Assembly (NCBI GenBank): GCA_018136815.1
Contig: CM030942.1
Span: forward strand, 1,535,197-1,599,196
Direction: 5' to 3'
Origin: Isochrysis galbana
Lineage: Eukaryota; Haptophyta; Isochrysidales; Isochrysidaceae
DNA: 64,000 nt
Below, piece after piece: positions 1-12,066 of this stretch (position 1 is its first letter; the number at the start of each line of letters is the position of its first letter). The notes below the pieces were generated by a model. It was given only the letters and a program-made list of their open reading frames with translations. It was not told the origin of the DNA and ran no database searches. A program made the position numbers and the translations under genes.

Positions 1-561
1 CCTGGGTGTCCGCCAATGACAAGGATTCCTCAGGGACCCCCTTACCTGCCCCCCCCATATTACCCCCCCCCCTCCGCGAACCCCCTCTTTCTACTCTCTA
101 CGCCACGAAAATCCATTGCATCAGTGAGTGACTCCCCCGCCCGCCTTCGCCTTGTCCGGCCCATGGAAGTCTGTCTTTATTTTGGGAGAAAAGGAGGATC
201 GCACGCGTGGGTCGTGGGTGAATCAAAGCAGTGAATGTCGGGCGAATCCCCATAACACATAACAAACGCGGAGGTTCCGCGTCGGCCGGTCGCCGGCTAT
301 CGGCCTCGCAATGGCTGCCAGCTGCCAGCTGGTGAGGAGTGAGGAGCCCAAGCTCCCAAGCTCAGGCGCCTCATTGTCGCATTCATCGTAGATGATTCGA
401 TTTCCAGGCTCTTGCTTTTACTTATCTCCAGGTCCTTCGCCGTGCGGCCACACGGTGAAGCTCAGGCACATCTAGGTTGGTTGGTAGGGTTCGTCCCTGC
501 CGAAGACGTCATGTGTCATGTTCATTCATGTACTACTGCAGCGCCAGCACATGCTCGTGTC
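1..561. other. Intergenic, no gene seen
   Basis: Only short frames without recognisable protein character are present. C runs occur near 50-75. I see nothing else to annotate. Confidence 0.6.
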
Positions 562-625
562 GGTGTCGCATTCGCGAATCGACGCTCGTTAGTTAGGCTT
601 CTTTCTTCTCTTCGTTCGGTATTTA
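562..625 (+). repeat. Gypsy-associated leader/LTR-like repeat, copy 1
   Basis: This segment, which contains the palindrome ATTCGCGAAT, recurs with few changes at 19260-19322. Both copies lie shortly upstream of Ty3/gypsy coding debris on the same strand: gag-like and integrase here, gag-like and reverse transcriptase at 19.8-20.3 kb. The simplest reading is a piece of the LTR or untranslated leader of one retroelement family. The repeat is seen; the LTR role is inferred. I did not find LTR ends or target-site duplications. Confidence 0.5.
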
Positions 626-1148
626 AGGTCGTTTGCCTTCCTTTGGTACCCCTCGTTTCCAAATACGCGATGTGTCGGTACAAAAAAAATCTTATTGTAT
701 TTGAGCAAAGGCACCCACCTCACAGTGCTCAACCATGTCTATAACTATAAATGGAATAGCGGCTGATGATGTAGTACTCAAGCGATTGAAATGGATAACA
801 ACAAAGATGGACGATAACTTTAAAAAATTCATCTTACCTCTCTTTCCGCCTGTTGCGGTCGGGGGGAGAGCCGCCCTTTAGGCTTCCCAAAGAGAGGCCC
901 TCTCTCTTTACTTTCCCGCCTTCGCGTGTTTTGGTTTCTCCCTTCGGGTTGCATCCTCTCCGTCCGATTGGGATCCTCCGATCCCGATCTCCCTCTCTTT
1001 CCCCCGTGCCCCCGTGTGTTAGGATAGGGGTGATCGCTCTCGATCCCCCTCCCTTGTTTTCTCATGTGTGCGCCCCCTTTCTTTCCTTGCGCGCGCCCCG
1101 TGTGTTTCCCGCGCTTTCTCTTGTCCCAGAGTTCCGAGAGTCGCGCCC
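626..1148. other. Pyrimidine-rich untranslated stretch before gag-like ORF
   Basis: The stretch holds CT-rich sequence and no credible gene. Overlapping frames on both strands (829-1419 on minus, 853-1212 on plus) have compositionally biased translations and are read as chance. It is probably leader sequence of the retroelement that follows. Confidence 0.4.
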
Positions 1149-2168
1149 ATGGCCGCACTCCCTGGGGCTCTGGGCGAGCTCTCTCGACCACCGTCGCCCC
1201 AGGCTCGTGTGAGCGGTGTCCCTGCCGGTGCCATGCCTCCCTCCAGCCCCAGTGCTCCCCGTGCTCAGCCCTCCGTGAGCACGGCCGCCCCTGGAGAGCC
1301 CCATTCCTCGTCTCAACAATCTTTAGAGTCCCAATCCACATCCACAGCCACAGCCACTCCACTCCGCCAGTCACATGGTAGCGGAGGCGTGCCCGCCTCA
1401 CTGCCCGCCCCAGCCACACTGCCTCACCTCCTGTCCTCGCCTCGCCCGCGGCTCCGCCATCTCACCAGCCGCTATCGCCCCACTCCGCACTTCCACCCCT
1501 GGCCCACCAGTTTCACATTGCCAATCCATGGAACTCACCCACCCCATGGCACTCGCCACCGCCCCACCCTCACTCACCGGCCACCACACCCTACCCAGCC
1601 ACTCCACTCCGCCAGTCACACCGCCATATGGCACTTCTAAATCTGCCATGCAGGTTATGGCGGAAGCATTGGACAGCATCAGTCCGCCACACCGCCGGTT
1701 GGGGTCAACCCGGGGGGGAGCAACAACTCCCTGAGGAGTCTGCTTGAGTCGAACCCAAATTTGTGGGCGTACACTTTCGAATGTAAGTCCTTATTCAGTT
1801 CATTCGATTTCAAGCACAATACGAACATTGAAGACACCTTACATGCCATTTGCGAGGCTGATGAATCATTCACACTGGTTTATATGATACACACTCTCTT
1901 GAGCAATAAATTCACTGTGAAAACAATCATCGATATGAGTCGTGATGATCTGCTTCGTACAATGAAAACTTATGTCAATTCGGAATTAACTCCCCACCTC
2001 CAAGAATTGCTAGAAGGTGTCGATTCGGGTTCAGCTCCCCAAGTAAAGATTGAAAACAAAAGGCCGCTTATCGGTTCGGGTTCAGCTCCCGTAAAGATTG
2101 AACCCACAAGGCCCAGCAACATCAAATACAAAAAAGCTCGGTCCCAGGACACCGGGTCGAGCTCATGA
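1149..2168 (+). pseudogene. Gag-like ORF with one in-frame stop
   Basis: A single frame runs from the ATG at 1149 to a stop at 2168 and is interrupted only by TAA at 1638-1640. The first part is rich in Pro, Ser and Ala, as gag amino ends of algal Ty3/gypsy elements can be. The second part, after about 1690, is AT-richer and encodes a compact segment with hydrophobic spacing (LWAYTFECKSLF, then SRDDLLRTMKTYV), ending in a short repeat containing the core SGSAP. An integrase fragment follows on the same strand 80 bases later, and a leader-like repeat lies upstream. I infer gag from position and composition; there is no CCHC knuckle. The stop could be a mutation or a readthrough site. A cellular pseudogene is possible. 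Confidence 0.4.
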
Positions 2169-2249
2169 GGGCGCTCCTGCTGAGCGAGTCCACTGCCCCC
2201 CCTCGATGAAAAGAAAACGCACGCACTTCCAGCGGCCTCCTCGTCACGC

Positions 2250-2735
2250 ATGACGTGGCCGCCGCGCAGCCGCCAGGGTCGACGAAGGATGCACACATAC
2301 CTCCGTGCCTACCATGACCACCTTGGTCACCCAGGTGCGACAAGGATGTCTACTCTACTTCGTACTCGAGTGTACTGGCCTGGCTTGTCCGCCTCTGTAT
2401 CGGAATACGTTCGAGAGTGCCACGAGTGCACTCTTGGCAAACCGTTACCGCGACCGCTCGCCCATCCATCCGGTCTTTCTATCGGATCCCATCCTTTCGA
2501 CGTCGTCTATTGCGATATTCTTTCGATGGCTCCCACTCACGATTTCGTATCCGGCCGCTCCGGTTTTGATAAGTTGATTGTTTTCGTTGATTCTCTCTCT
2601 CGTTGGATTGAAGCTGAGCCTTGCAACGGTAACCCCTCCTCTCTCTCTCCGTCCGCCTCTCCTCGGCCGACGGCAGGAAGATTCGTTAGAGGTGGGGACA
2701 GTAAAAATCGGGTTCTCATGATCGCTTTTTTATAG
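2250..2735 (+). mobile_element. Ty3/gypsy integrase fragment (zinc-binding domain and start of core)
   Basis: The translation contains a His-His-Cys-Cys integrase zinc finger: YHDHLGH, then YWPGLS, then CHECTLGK. The beginning of the DDE core follows (FDVVYCDIL, then FVDSLSRWIEAEPC). Similarity ends near 2630, where CT-rich sequence takes over, so the second and third catalytic acids are missing. No protease, reverse transcriptase or RNase H lies between the gag-like ORF and this fragment, so the element is internally deleted. It would have served retroelement integration; this copy cannot be active. Confidence 0.85.
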
Positions 2736-2739
2736 CAAA

Positions 2740-3782
2740 AAAAATGCATGGATGACCTCCATATGCCCTAACTAGACGACCCTCCGAGTCTCAGCTCCCT
2801 ATTCTTTCGCGCGCGCGCGCGCCGACGTGATAAAATTCCAATTTTTTTGGCCCGGCGGTGTCGACGGCCCACGTAACCACTTTAACGACCGCTCGGAAGC
2901 TGTAATTGGTCGCCCGGCCGCATTTTTTTGCCTGGTTGGGCATTATCAGTCGTGGTAAGAATGATATACTAGATGGATACCTGTGACTCGATCGTTTATC
3001 CACATATTATTGTACGTATGTGCCCTATACTACAGACGAACACAGCGGGCAATTGGACACAGCCGCACAAAAATGGTTGATGAGGATGTCACACGGATGA
3101 AACAACGCAAGCTTCGGTACCCCCCGCCCGCCACAAGCATATCAGAGCCGACTGTGCCGAGTCTACAACATAGCTCGACGCATCGCGCGTTCTGAGGCCA
3201 GAATTCAGCACGCATCATGGGCACTCGTGAGCGCCAACAGGAGCCACTCCTCCAGGTAGCCAGGGAGGCCCTCGGCGCGCGCTCGCGGCGCATTTCACGG
3301 CGTCCGAGCAACCATTCGACCTGAGCGCGACTGACTAGCCCCGAGCTGCCCTCTCAGGGAGGCTACATGCCCCACAGCAGTACCATCCGCGCTCACGTTG
3401 GCCTCCCCAACAGAGCGCTGGGCACTCTGGGGTCCCCAGGCGAACGCGATCGTGACAGATGACAGCAGGATCTGCCCAGGCGCTTCTGGCAGACCCTTGC
3501 CGCTCCAGTCATACCCATCCGACCTTGTTGGGAGGCCTCCCAGTCGAGCAAGCGCTTCAAGTAGAGGGGCCAGCCCTCTACTTCGCCCATTCCGCGAGGC
3601 TGAGCCGATCGACGACCAATGTTTTTGAAGGCCCTCGAAACGGACAGACTGAAAATGAGTACGTGAATGTCGTTCTCAATACGTAATAGTGCTCGTTTTG
3701 TTTTCCCCACTTACTATCATTACAATTATTTTATTTTTGTTCGTTTTTTCATGATTTTGCCATATAAACCGCAAAAAATAGG
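2740..3782. other. Intergenic, no gene seen
   Basis: Mixed sequence with a short CG-alternating run near 2808-2822 and only short frames of no recognisable family. Confidence 0.5.
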
Positions 3783-5119
3783 CTAGGTTGCACTGACACA
3801 TTGATAGCCTACACTCAGCCAAATGTTATAGACCCGCCTCTTGAGCTCAGCTGAACTAAATCGCCACCCCATGTGCCTATCAGCGTTCCAATTAGCCTCT
3901 GTCAGGATCGACCACGCATAAGTCTCCTCCTCTTCAAACTCCTCGTCGGCGGGCCACCGGATGCGCACAGCCCCAGCTCCGAGCAGTTTTTTGCAGCGCG
4001 GGCTCTCCTTATCTGTCTTGCCGTTAGCGATCTGTACCACTTCACCCGTGCACCAAATGAGCGTCGATTTTCTCGCACCTGTCTCAGGGTCAACAATCCA
4101 GTAGCGCCAATTGATTTCGAGTTCAGTGCCCACCAAGTCGTCGTCGAGCTCCGGCGGCGTCGGCGGCTGCTGATCACCCGTAGCGTCTAGCTCACCTTCC
4201 TGTTCAAGAGCCCCACGCTTGTGCCGAGCCATTGCCAGCAACTCGTCGGGGCTAATTTCTTGTATCGCATCGGCCATCTTGCTAGCTTGCACCGTTGGCG
4301 TCCCGAGCTCTTTCATCGTCTTCCGCTTCATCACCGGGACGGCCGCCTGCTCGGGGAGCTCGCGGGCCCGGCGTCGCTTTGCCTCCTCGTTAAGGAGTTC
4401 CGTAACTACCTCCTTGAGGCTGGTGACAGTGCCGATGTACTCGTCTGTACTTGACGACCATTGCAACTTGAACTCAATGAAGCCCAGACCGATCACGCGC
4501 ATCTCAGCTTGCTCGCGAAGCCAATTGAGTTGCAGTTGCGTCGTCTTTGCCGCTCGACGCCCGCGGTCGCAATCCTCAGCATCAACGCGATTGGCGATTT
4601 TGGCGAGCTCGGCATTAATGGCCGTAACGGACTTGACGCCGCACTTCTTCCATCATCATCTTGTTCTGCTCCATCATCCGAGACATCAATGGAGACAAAT
4701 TTATTGCGATCAATGCGCTTGCCCGCCGTGGATGAAGGTGTCATTGAGGAGGAAGGAGCCATGGATGAGGATGCCGCGAAGGAGCTTGAGCTTGACGTCT
4801 GCGGCGTGACGTTGCTGGCACGCAGGTCTTTCAGCGCCACGGAGCGCTCCGTCTCCACGTTGTAGATACGAGAGAAGAACTTTACCATGATCATGCGCAC
4901 ATCGCCGTGTCGAGAGCTCTCACATCTCGTTGACGCGATGGTGCAAGGGCCCAGGAGGGTGTGGACCACGCGATCACCGACTCGAAAGCAGTCAACGTTG
5001 CTCGAGCCCACTACGTCGTCGTTCTCCTTGTAATCCTCTTCACCGCTGCCCACGGACACCTCGGAGTCCGTGCTCTCGGCAGGCTTGTCCTCCTCGACCT
5101 TGCTGTCGTCGTCGGTCAC
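3783..5119 (-). pseudogene. Unrecognised acidic protein gene, broken by frame changes
   Basis: Two long minus-strand frames overlap. The upstream one starts at ATG 5119 and encodes an acidic amino end, then a short globular segment (FRVGDRVVHTLLGPCTIAS, then MIMVKFFSRIYNVETER) that resembles a small beta-barrel, and a Ser-rich linker. The downstream one encodes a helical stretch (INAELAKIANRVDAEDCD, then QLQLNWLREQAEMRV), a charged linker, and a compact end (LEINWRYWIVDPETG, then VRIRWPADEEF, then NWNADRHMGWRF). The switch lies around 4620-4680, where a third frame also looks helical (MMMEEVRRQV), so two small indels fit better than an intron. I do not recognise the family. The pattern recalls multicopy, transposon-associated proteins of protist genomes, but that is an impression. 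Confidence 0.45.
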
Positions 5120-5159
5120 GCCAATCGACGTCGTCCCACTGGCGGCCGGTGGCCTCGAC

Positions 5160-6871
5160 AGCGACGCACGCGCTGACGAGCGAGGGGAGGAGAGGGAGGG
5201 AAAGTGAATGAGGATGCGGACATGCCCGGCTGGGGTTGTGGTGGCGCTGGCGGGCTGGCGGTGCCTTGGCCTTGGGACGGGCCGCCGCGCGTGCGGGTGC
5301 GCGCGGGCTCACCTCGACGGCTCCTTGCCATCTTCTCGATGAGGGAGTGAGTGAGGCAGTGAGGGTGAGAGCCGCCACGGGCGCCGGGCGCCCCGCGACC
5401 CCCCCCCCCCCCCCCGCCCGCGCCCTCCCCCCTAGAGTTTCGCACAAGTTGCGCACATGGGCTATTTTGGGGCCCAAATTTCGCGAAAGTTTTTTGCCCA
5501 TAAAAGTGGCCCAAGTTTCGAAATGAGTTTCGCGAAACTCTGACCTGGCCCTAGCTTCGATTCCTCTCGCGGTTCCTTCGATGATTGCCTCCATCTCGTC
5601 CGTTCTTCTTCGCGATCCTCGCGGAGGGGGCACCGACGTTTAATGTTAGTTTCGTCGCGGTTTCGATGAAAGAAAGGAAGAACGAATGGCACGCGCCTCG
5701 CGTCTCGCGTCTTGTTTCGTCGCCCCTTGCTCGTCGCTTGTCTAGAAGGTCTCTCCGCACATCGCCTTCTCCCCCCGCGCGAGTTTGGATCTCTCCTCGA
5801 TCCTCCGCGTTGGCTTCAGCGGACGAGTTCCACTTTAACGATAGTTCGACCCCTTCGGTGGCGTAGTTATGCGCTCTCTTTCCGTATCTCTTCGCGCATG
5901 ACGAGCGATCGCGACTTCAGCCTTCGCCGCGCGGGGAGGGGTTTGTTTATCGTATGATTCCGGAGTGTTTACGTTAGTTTTAGGAGCCCAAGGACTTTGG
6001 TTTTTGGTTTCTTGTGAGTGATTTTTGTAGCAACTTCGTCGAGTCCCACCGTGTTCCCAAGCGAGTCCCCCCGAGTTCCCGAGTCTATACCCCGAGTCAA
6101 CGAGTCAATACAAGTCAAGCACGCGCCTGAGCCACCCCCAGTCGCCTGCCACCACCTCACACAAGCCTCCTTCCGCACTTCCGCGCCCTCCGTGCTCCGT
6201 GCGTGCGTCGTGCGTCGTGCGTCGATCACCATGCCCGTAGTCACCCCCGAGGAAAGCTCCATGAGCTCCCCACAAGAACCGCGTTCCGCGCTAGCTGCCG
6301 GCGCGCCCTCGCAGGCAATCTCCAAGAGTGAGAGCAGCCTTGCTCTGACAGAAAACGAAAACATTTTCGGGTTTGTGTATTGAAATGGCGTCGAAAATGT
6401 GCATATTCCTCATTAGATTCTGCCTAATATCTAATATACCCATTACCAGTACCAGTAGCATACCTAAGATCTCGTGATCAAACGATCAAACCTCAACCTT
6501 GACTTGGTGAATTTTCACCTTTAGAAGTTAAAAGTTAAAAGCCCTGTTTGACCGCCCTAGACATTTCCCTGGATCCTGCGTTTTGGAACGGAGGTTGTAC
6601 GTATATTTTCGACGGCCAAAAACATACTGTTTTTGCTGTTTTCCCTCAGTTTCAGTTTGGCTGGGTTTCACATGTCACATGTAGGTCCCCGACTCCCCGA
6701 CCCCCGACCCCCGCCCGACCCAGAACCAAAACGCTCGAGATCCCCCCCCCCCCCCCCCTCCCCCCCCTTTTTTATTTTTGGCTGAGACAAGTGCAGCCCA
6801 TTTGAAGTCGCCGACTCGTCTGGCGGGGGCCGACAAGGGAAAGGCTGCTCGTCCGGTTCGGCAGACTCCCC
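5160..6871. other. Intergenic with dispersed repeat copies
   Basis: A C run lies near 5400-5416. The segment near 5440-5560 holds AAATTTCGCGAAA and related words that recur around 47820-47950 with GCGAAACTCTG. A C run also precedes the coiled-coil gene at 6741-6770. I see no coding region; the frame at 6018-6383 is covered partly by the repeat at 6255-6345. Confidence 0.5.
6255..6345 (-). repeat. Dispersed repeat R, copy on minus strand
   Basis: Read on the minus strand, this segment aligns with 41125-41228 on the plus strand. Both begin with TCAGAGCAAGGCTG and end near AACGCGGTTCTTG followed by GGGGAGCTCAT. Shorter related words (GCGGCTAGCGCGGCGC type) occur near 46495 and 54215. This is a short interspersed repeat of unknown class; no tRNA-like promoter boxes were clear. 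Confidence 0.5.
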
Positions 6872-7888
6872 ATGGTGCTGCAGCCGGTGACGAACGGTGT
6901 GCGGGTGCGGCCAGATGGAGCGCCGAAGGGGCTTAAGTCTGTCGCTGTCCCCTCGCGATACGGCCAACAGAAGGCGCCTGCCGGAGGCATGCCAACGCTC
7001 AAGTCGCAGCTGGACACCGCAAAGGCAGAACTGGCTCGCAGCCAGGCAACGGAGGCCACGGCGGTTCGACAGGCAACCGAGAGTGCTGTAATGGTCCGCT
7101 TACTGCGCTCGCTCCTCAGGTCGGAGCTCGCCGTCGCCGATGCGCATATTGGGGAGGCATCAGCTGCTGCGCGCGAGTGGTGTCATCAAGCGTGCCTGCT
7201 GGGAGCCGAGCTCGAGACTGTTGCCGGTCGCGAGGCGAAACTTCGGTTGGAGTGCGAACGCAACGCAAACCTCTCGGCGTCTCTCGACGCGGCGCGCGAA
7301 TCCATTGCAGAGTTGCAGTCCAAAACTCTGCCAGAGATGGCGCGGGAGATTGAGTTGCAACGGGCCCGTGCCGACCGTGCAGAGGCACAAGCCGCTCTCT
7401 TGCGTGAACGGGTTGCGGCGCGCGACAGGATGCTTCGCGAGCAATCTGAGCATTTCGAACGGTTGAATGGTGCGCTAGGTGCGGCCGGCGGCCCGGATGG
7501 CCTCTCTGTCCTCGCTCAGGGAGCACTGGGCAGCTTTGGTGTTCTCTATGCAGAAAATGGCTTGCATGAAGACCAGCGGTTCACTGCACTCCAAGACAAG
7601 CTGGTCCGGCTATGCATGGTGACAGATACCCTGACAGATTGGGTTCCATGGTTCGTTGCTGCGCGCACTAGCGAGACGCGTCAGCTAGCCGAGCTCGCCG
7701 AGAGCGAGGCGGCAGAGGAGGCAGAGGTGGCTGCAAGAAGCTTCTGCAGAGCGCTTTCACCAGGTGCTTGGAGCGCGCGAAGGCCCCCTGCACAGTCGAG
7801 AATCGCTGGGCTTGGGATGGAGAACGCGTCACCTCATGCAGGATGGCTCGGGCATTCTCGCAGGGTAGCGGGAAGGGGCCCCAAGTAG
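6872..7888 (+). CDS. Coiled-coil protein, unknown function (338 aa)
   Basis: A single open exon runs from ATG 6872 to TAG 7888. The first 45 residues are basic and flexible. Residues about 45-265 are dominated by Ala, Glu, Arg and Leu in heptad-like spacing (KSQLDTAKAELARSQATEA, then REIELQRARADRAEAQAALL), so a long helical coiled coil is expected. A less helical part (GVLYAENGLHEDQRF, then LTDWVPWFVAARTSE) precedes a second short helix rich in Ala and Glu, and the tail is basic. There is no signal peptide, membrane segment or known motif. A structural, cytoskeletal or tethering role would fit the architecture, but nothing shows the job. The neighbouring YIPF5-like gene points toward it across the gap. 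Confidence 0.65.
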   Translation: MVLQPVTNGVRVRPDGAPKGLKSVAVPSRYGQQKAPAGGMPTLKSQLDTAKAELARSQATEATAVRQATESAVMVRLLRSLLRSELAVADAHIGEASAAAREWCHQACLLGAELETVAGREAKLRLECERNANLSASLDAARESIAELQSKTLPEMAREIELQRARADRAEAQAALLRERVAARDRMLREQSEHFERLNGALGAAGGPDGLSVLAQGALGSFGVLYAENGLHEDQRFTALQDKLVRLCMVTDTLTDWVPWFVAARTSETRQLAELAESEAAEEAEVAARSFCRALSPGAWSARRPPAQSRIAGLGMENASPHAGWLGHSRRVAGRGPK

Positions 7889-7900
7889 CACACATTATCG

Positions 7901-8000
7901 NNNNNNNNNNNNNNNNNNNNNNNNNNNNNNNNNNNNNNNNNNNNNNNNNNNNNNNNNNNNNNNNNNNNNNNNNNNNNNNNNNNNNNNNNNNNNNNNNNNN
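7901..8000. other. Assembly gap (100 N)
   Basis: Exactly 100 undetermined bases, the usual placeholder length, so the true gap size is unknown. It truncates the YIPF5-like gene on the minus strand. The sequence on its other side belongs to the coiled-coil gene, so the two flanks may not be as close as drawn. Confidence 0.98.
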
Positions 8001-8722
8001 ACGGCCCACAATGAGAAGAGCCCGATGATGAAGACAACATAGATGTAGGAAAATTGCACTTTTCCTTTGGACACGTGGGGGAGTTGAGGATTTCGGCTGC
8101 TGACAACGGTGCGCATGAGTGCCTCCCCACTGGATGCAAACTCCTAGCATGGGCGGGCTGGGCTCCCTTGCGGGTGGGCAGCACGGACGAGCAGGCCGTC
8201 GGCGGGGCAAGACGGCGCACCTTTGAGCAGCAGCAACATTGCGAGCGCGAGGCAAAAGAGTAGCGGCCCCGCAAAGTCACAGTCGTCGATCACTTGCTGG
8301 TCCAGCTTAGTCCGGCGCGGCCAGAGTACCGCCTTTGTCTTGGAGTAGATGTGCGAGAAGTTGATGCCAAGTTCCTCTAGGATTGGCGGCTCGTCGGGCT
8401 CACCCTCGCCCAGGAGCGTCGATGAAATATTGCGTGCTCTCATACCAACGGTCGCACGCGGCGCTTCCTTCGGCGTGTCCATCAGCCCGTTGCCCATGTT
8501 CCCCCGCAGCTGCTCCGCTGGATCGTCACCTGGCTGCGGAAAGCCGCCACTTTGCCAGCCGGCAGCGGGCGCATAGTGCGGGTGCGTGGGCTGCGGCGTG
8601 TAACCCTGTGTGTAGCCCTGCTGCAACGGCGCGTATGGCTGAGCGTACACCCCGCTCGTCGCGGCGGCGGGAGGGGCGAGCGGCTGGCTGAAGCCGTAGT
8701 CATCCTCGGCAGAGCTACGCAT
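8001..8722 (-). CDS. YIPF5/Yip1 family membrane protein, 5' part
   Basis: Exon 1 runs from ATG 8722 down to 8221; a short intron with donor GTGCGC lies at 8220-8065; exon 2 begins at 8064 and enters the gap. The joined reading frame gives the family signature EPPILEELGINFSHI, then DCDFAGPLLFCLA as the first membrane helix, then KGKVQFSYIYVVF leading into the next helix. The amino end is rich in Pro, Tyr, Gln and Gly, as in Yip1 proteins. The family has five membrane helices, binds Ypt/Rab GTPases and acts in ER-to-Golgi vesicle traffic; here only helix 1 and the start of helix 2 are visible. I chose the Met followed by RSSAEDDYGFS because the longer frame upstream is Pro-rich untranslated-like sequence. 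The low-complexity block at 8850-10745 lies upstream of the start. Confidence 0.85.
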
Positions 8723-8849
8723 GCTTGAGGCTGCAGCCGCGAAGGGTAGGAGTTGGGCCGAGGGACGGAGAAGGTGGGGAGTGCAGGCAGTGGGAGGAGA
8801 TGGGGTATGTGGTGGTCGTGGTGGGGAGAGGCGCCGGCGGCCCACCGGG

Positions 8850-10745
<1,896 letters not shown>

Positions 10746-10974
10746 GTGTGCCACCCAGTGCAACTGGATCAACACCAAAACGCCGGCAGCCCGCCCAGTT
10801 TTGGTGCAAAGTTGGGGCTTCTCGTCTCAACAATTGTAGCGTTTCGTGAACGGCTGTTAGTAGTGATACTCATGTACATATCGATGTCAATCGCAATCTG
10901 TGTCGATGATCATATAATGTGTAGAGAAGCACATTTTGTGGAGGGTATGAGCTGGTAGAGCTTATGGCTCCGTC

Positions 10975-11180
10975 ACTAGTTGTGCATTCCTTGCATGAAG
11001 GGCATCAGAAAAAATATACCGGAGGGGGGCCGAATACTTTTTAGCGCTTGGTCTTCGGAGGCTTAAAATTGGCCATTTTTCGAAAATTTTGCCGGCGGAC
11101 CCCCCTTTTTTTTGCTGATCTCTCATACCAGAACCTATAGAAAGCTTATTTAGGCCTCCATTTGCCCATATGGCCGATGA
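10975..11180 (-). repeat. Dispersed repeat Q, copy near the hAT remnant
   Basis: Read on the minus strand, this segment matches 60225-60440 on the plus strand over most of its length: GGCCTAAATAAGCT, then GAGATCAGCAAAAAAA, then GGCAAAATTTTCGAAAAAT, then CCCCCCTCCGGTAT. A shorter third copy is at 60035-60140. The copy here ends just before the hAT-like coding remnant, so it may be an end or subterminal part of that transposon. Confidence 0.7.
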
Positions 11181-11269
11181 TTGGACAATTCAACAACTTG
11201 TGGTAGCTGCCTCTCCGTTTACGGAGCGGCACACAGGAACCGCTATCGACGGCCGGACGCGAGAAGCTT

Positions 11270-12066
11270 GTGTCGCGGCCGGGCTGCGGGCTGTCGCATG
11301 ATGTCTTTTCAAGCGTCTTCTTTCCTGTCTCGGACAACGCGGCAAATATGAAGAGTGGCTGGGCAAGTTTCGGTCGTGGCCCTTGTTGTGTGCACACAGC
11401 GCAACTCTCAGTACATGTGTTTCTCAACCACCCAACCAAGGATCAAGCTGATGCGTGACAAGGAGCATGGGATTGTGGCGCATTTTTCGCATTCGACTGG
11501 AGTCGATGGGCTAGGCGCGCTCAAGGAGTGCCAGCAAGAGTGCAACCTGCCGACGCTCCACCCGGTGAAGGCCATCGCCGTCTGATGAAGACACCGCTTG
11601 CGAAGACATCGACACCGCCGATACCACCGTCAGTGCAGCAGGGAATGCGAATGCGAGTGGCCTGACTCCTCCCCTCGTCACCCCCCAGTTGCAGGAGTCG
11701 GAGGGATCGCCAGAGGCCTACAAGAAGAAGCGCAAGGTCACCCTCAAAGGCCTTCTCGCCAAGTCTCGCCCGGCGCCATGTGCTACTACGCTCCCGGTAG
11801 TGCTCAATATAGATGAGCTAGATGAGTATCTGGCTGAGCCCGAGGACCCGGATGTGGACTTGAACGTGCTTGCATGGTGGCAGGCGCGAGAGCATAAGTG
11901 GCCTGTCTTGTGCAAGATGGCTAAGCAGTACTTGGCTGCGCCTGCCTCATCTGCCGGCGTCGAACGTGTGTTTTCAGCGGCCGGAGCAATGCATGGTGAC
12001 CTCCGTAAGGCTGTGAAGGATTCGACGCTCGAGCACTCGCTTATGGCAGCGTACAACACGGATTGA
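11270..12066 (+). pseudogene. hAT-family transposase remnant
   Basis: Pieces of a hAT transposase occur in order in different frames. First is a catalytic-core piece with VSDNAANMKSGW and a downstream Cys/His stretch (11270-11458). Next is a piece with IVAHFSHSTGVDGLGALKECQ (about 11440-11585). Last is a clear carboxyl dimerisation domain, LNVLAWWQAREHKWP, then YLAAPASSAGVERVFSAAG, then LEHSLMAAYN (11689-12066). The RW region and most of the insertion domain between them are missing, and at least one frameshift is needed. The amino-terminal zinc finger is not visible. The copy cannot encode an active enzyme. Confidence 0.8.

Noticed and set aside
829..1419. 196-residue minus-strand frame
   Set aside because: Biased composition, no domain, and overlapped by the gag-like plus-strand frame.
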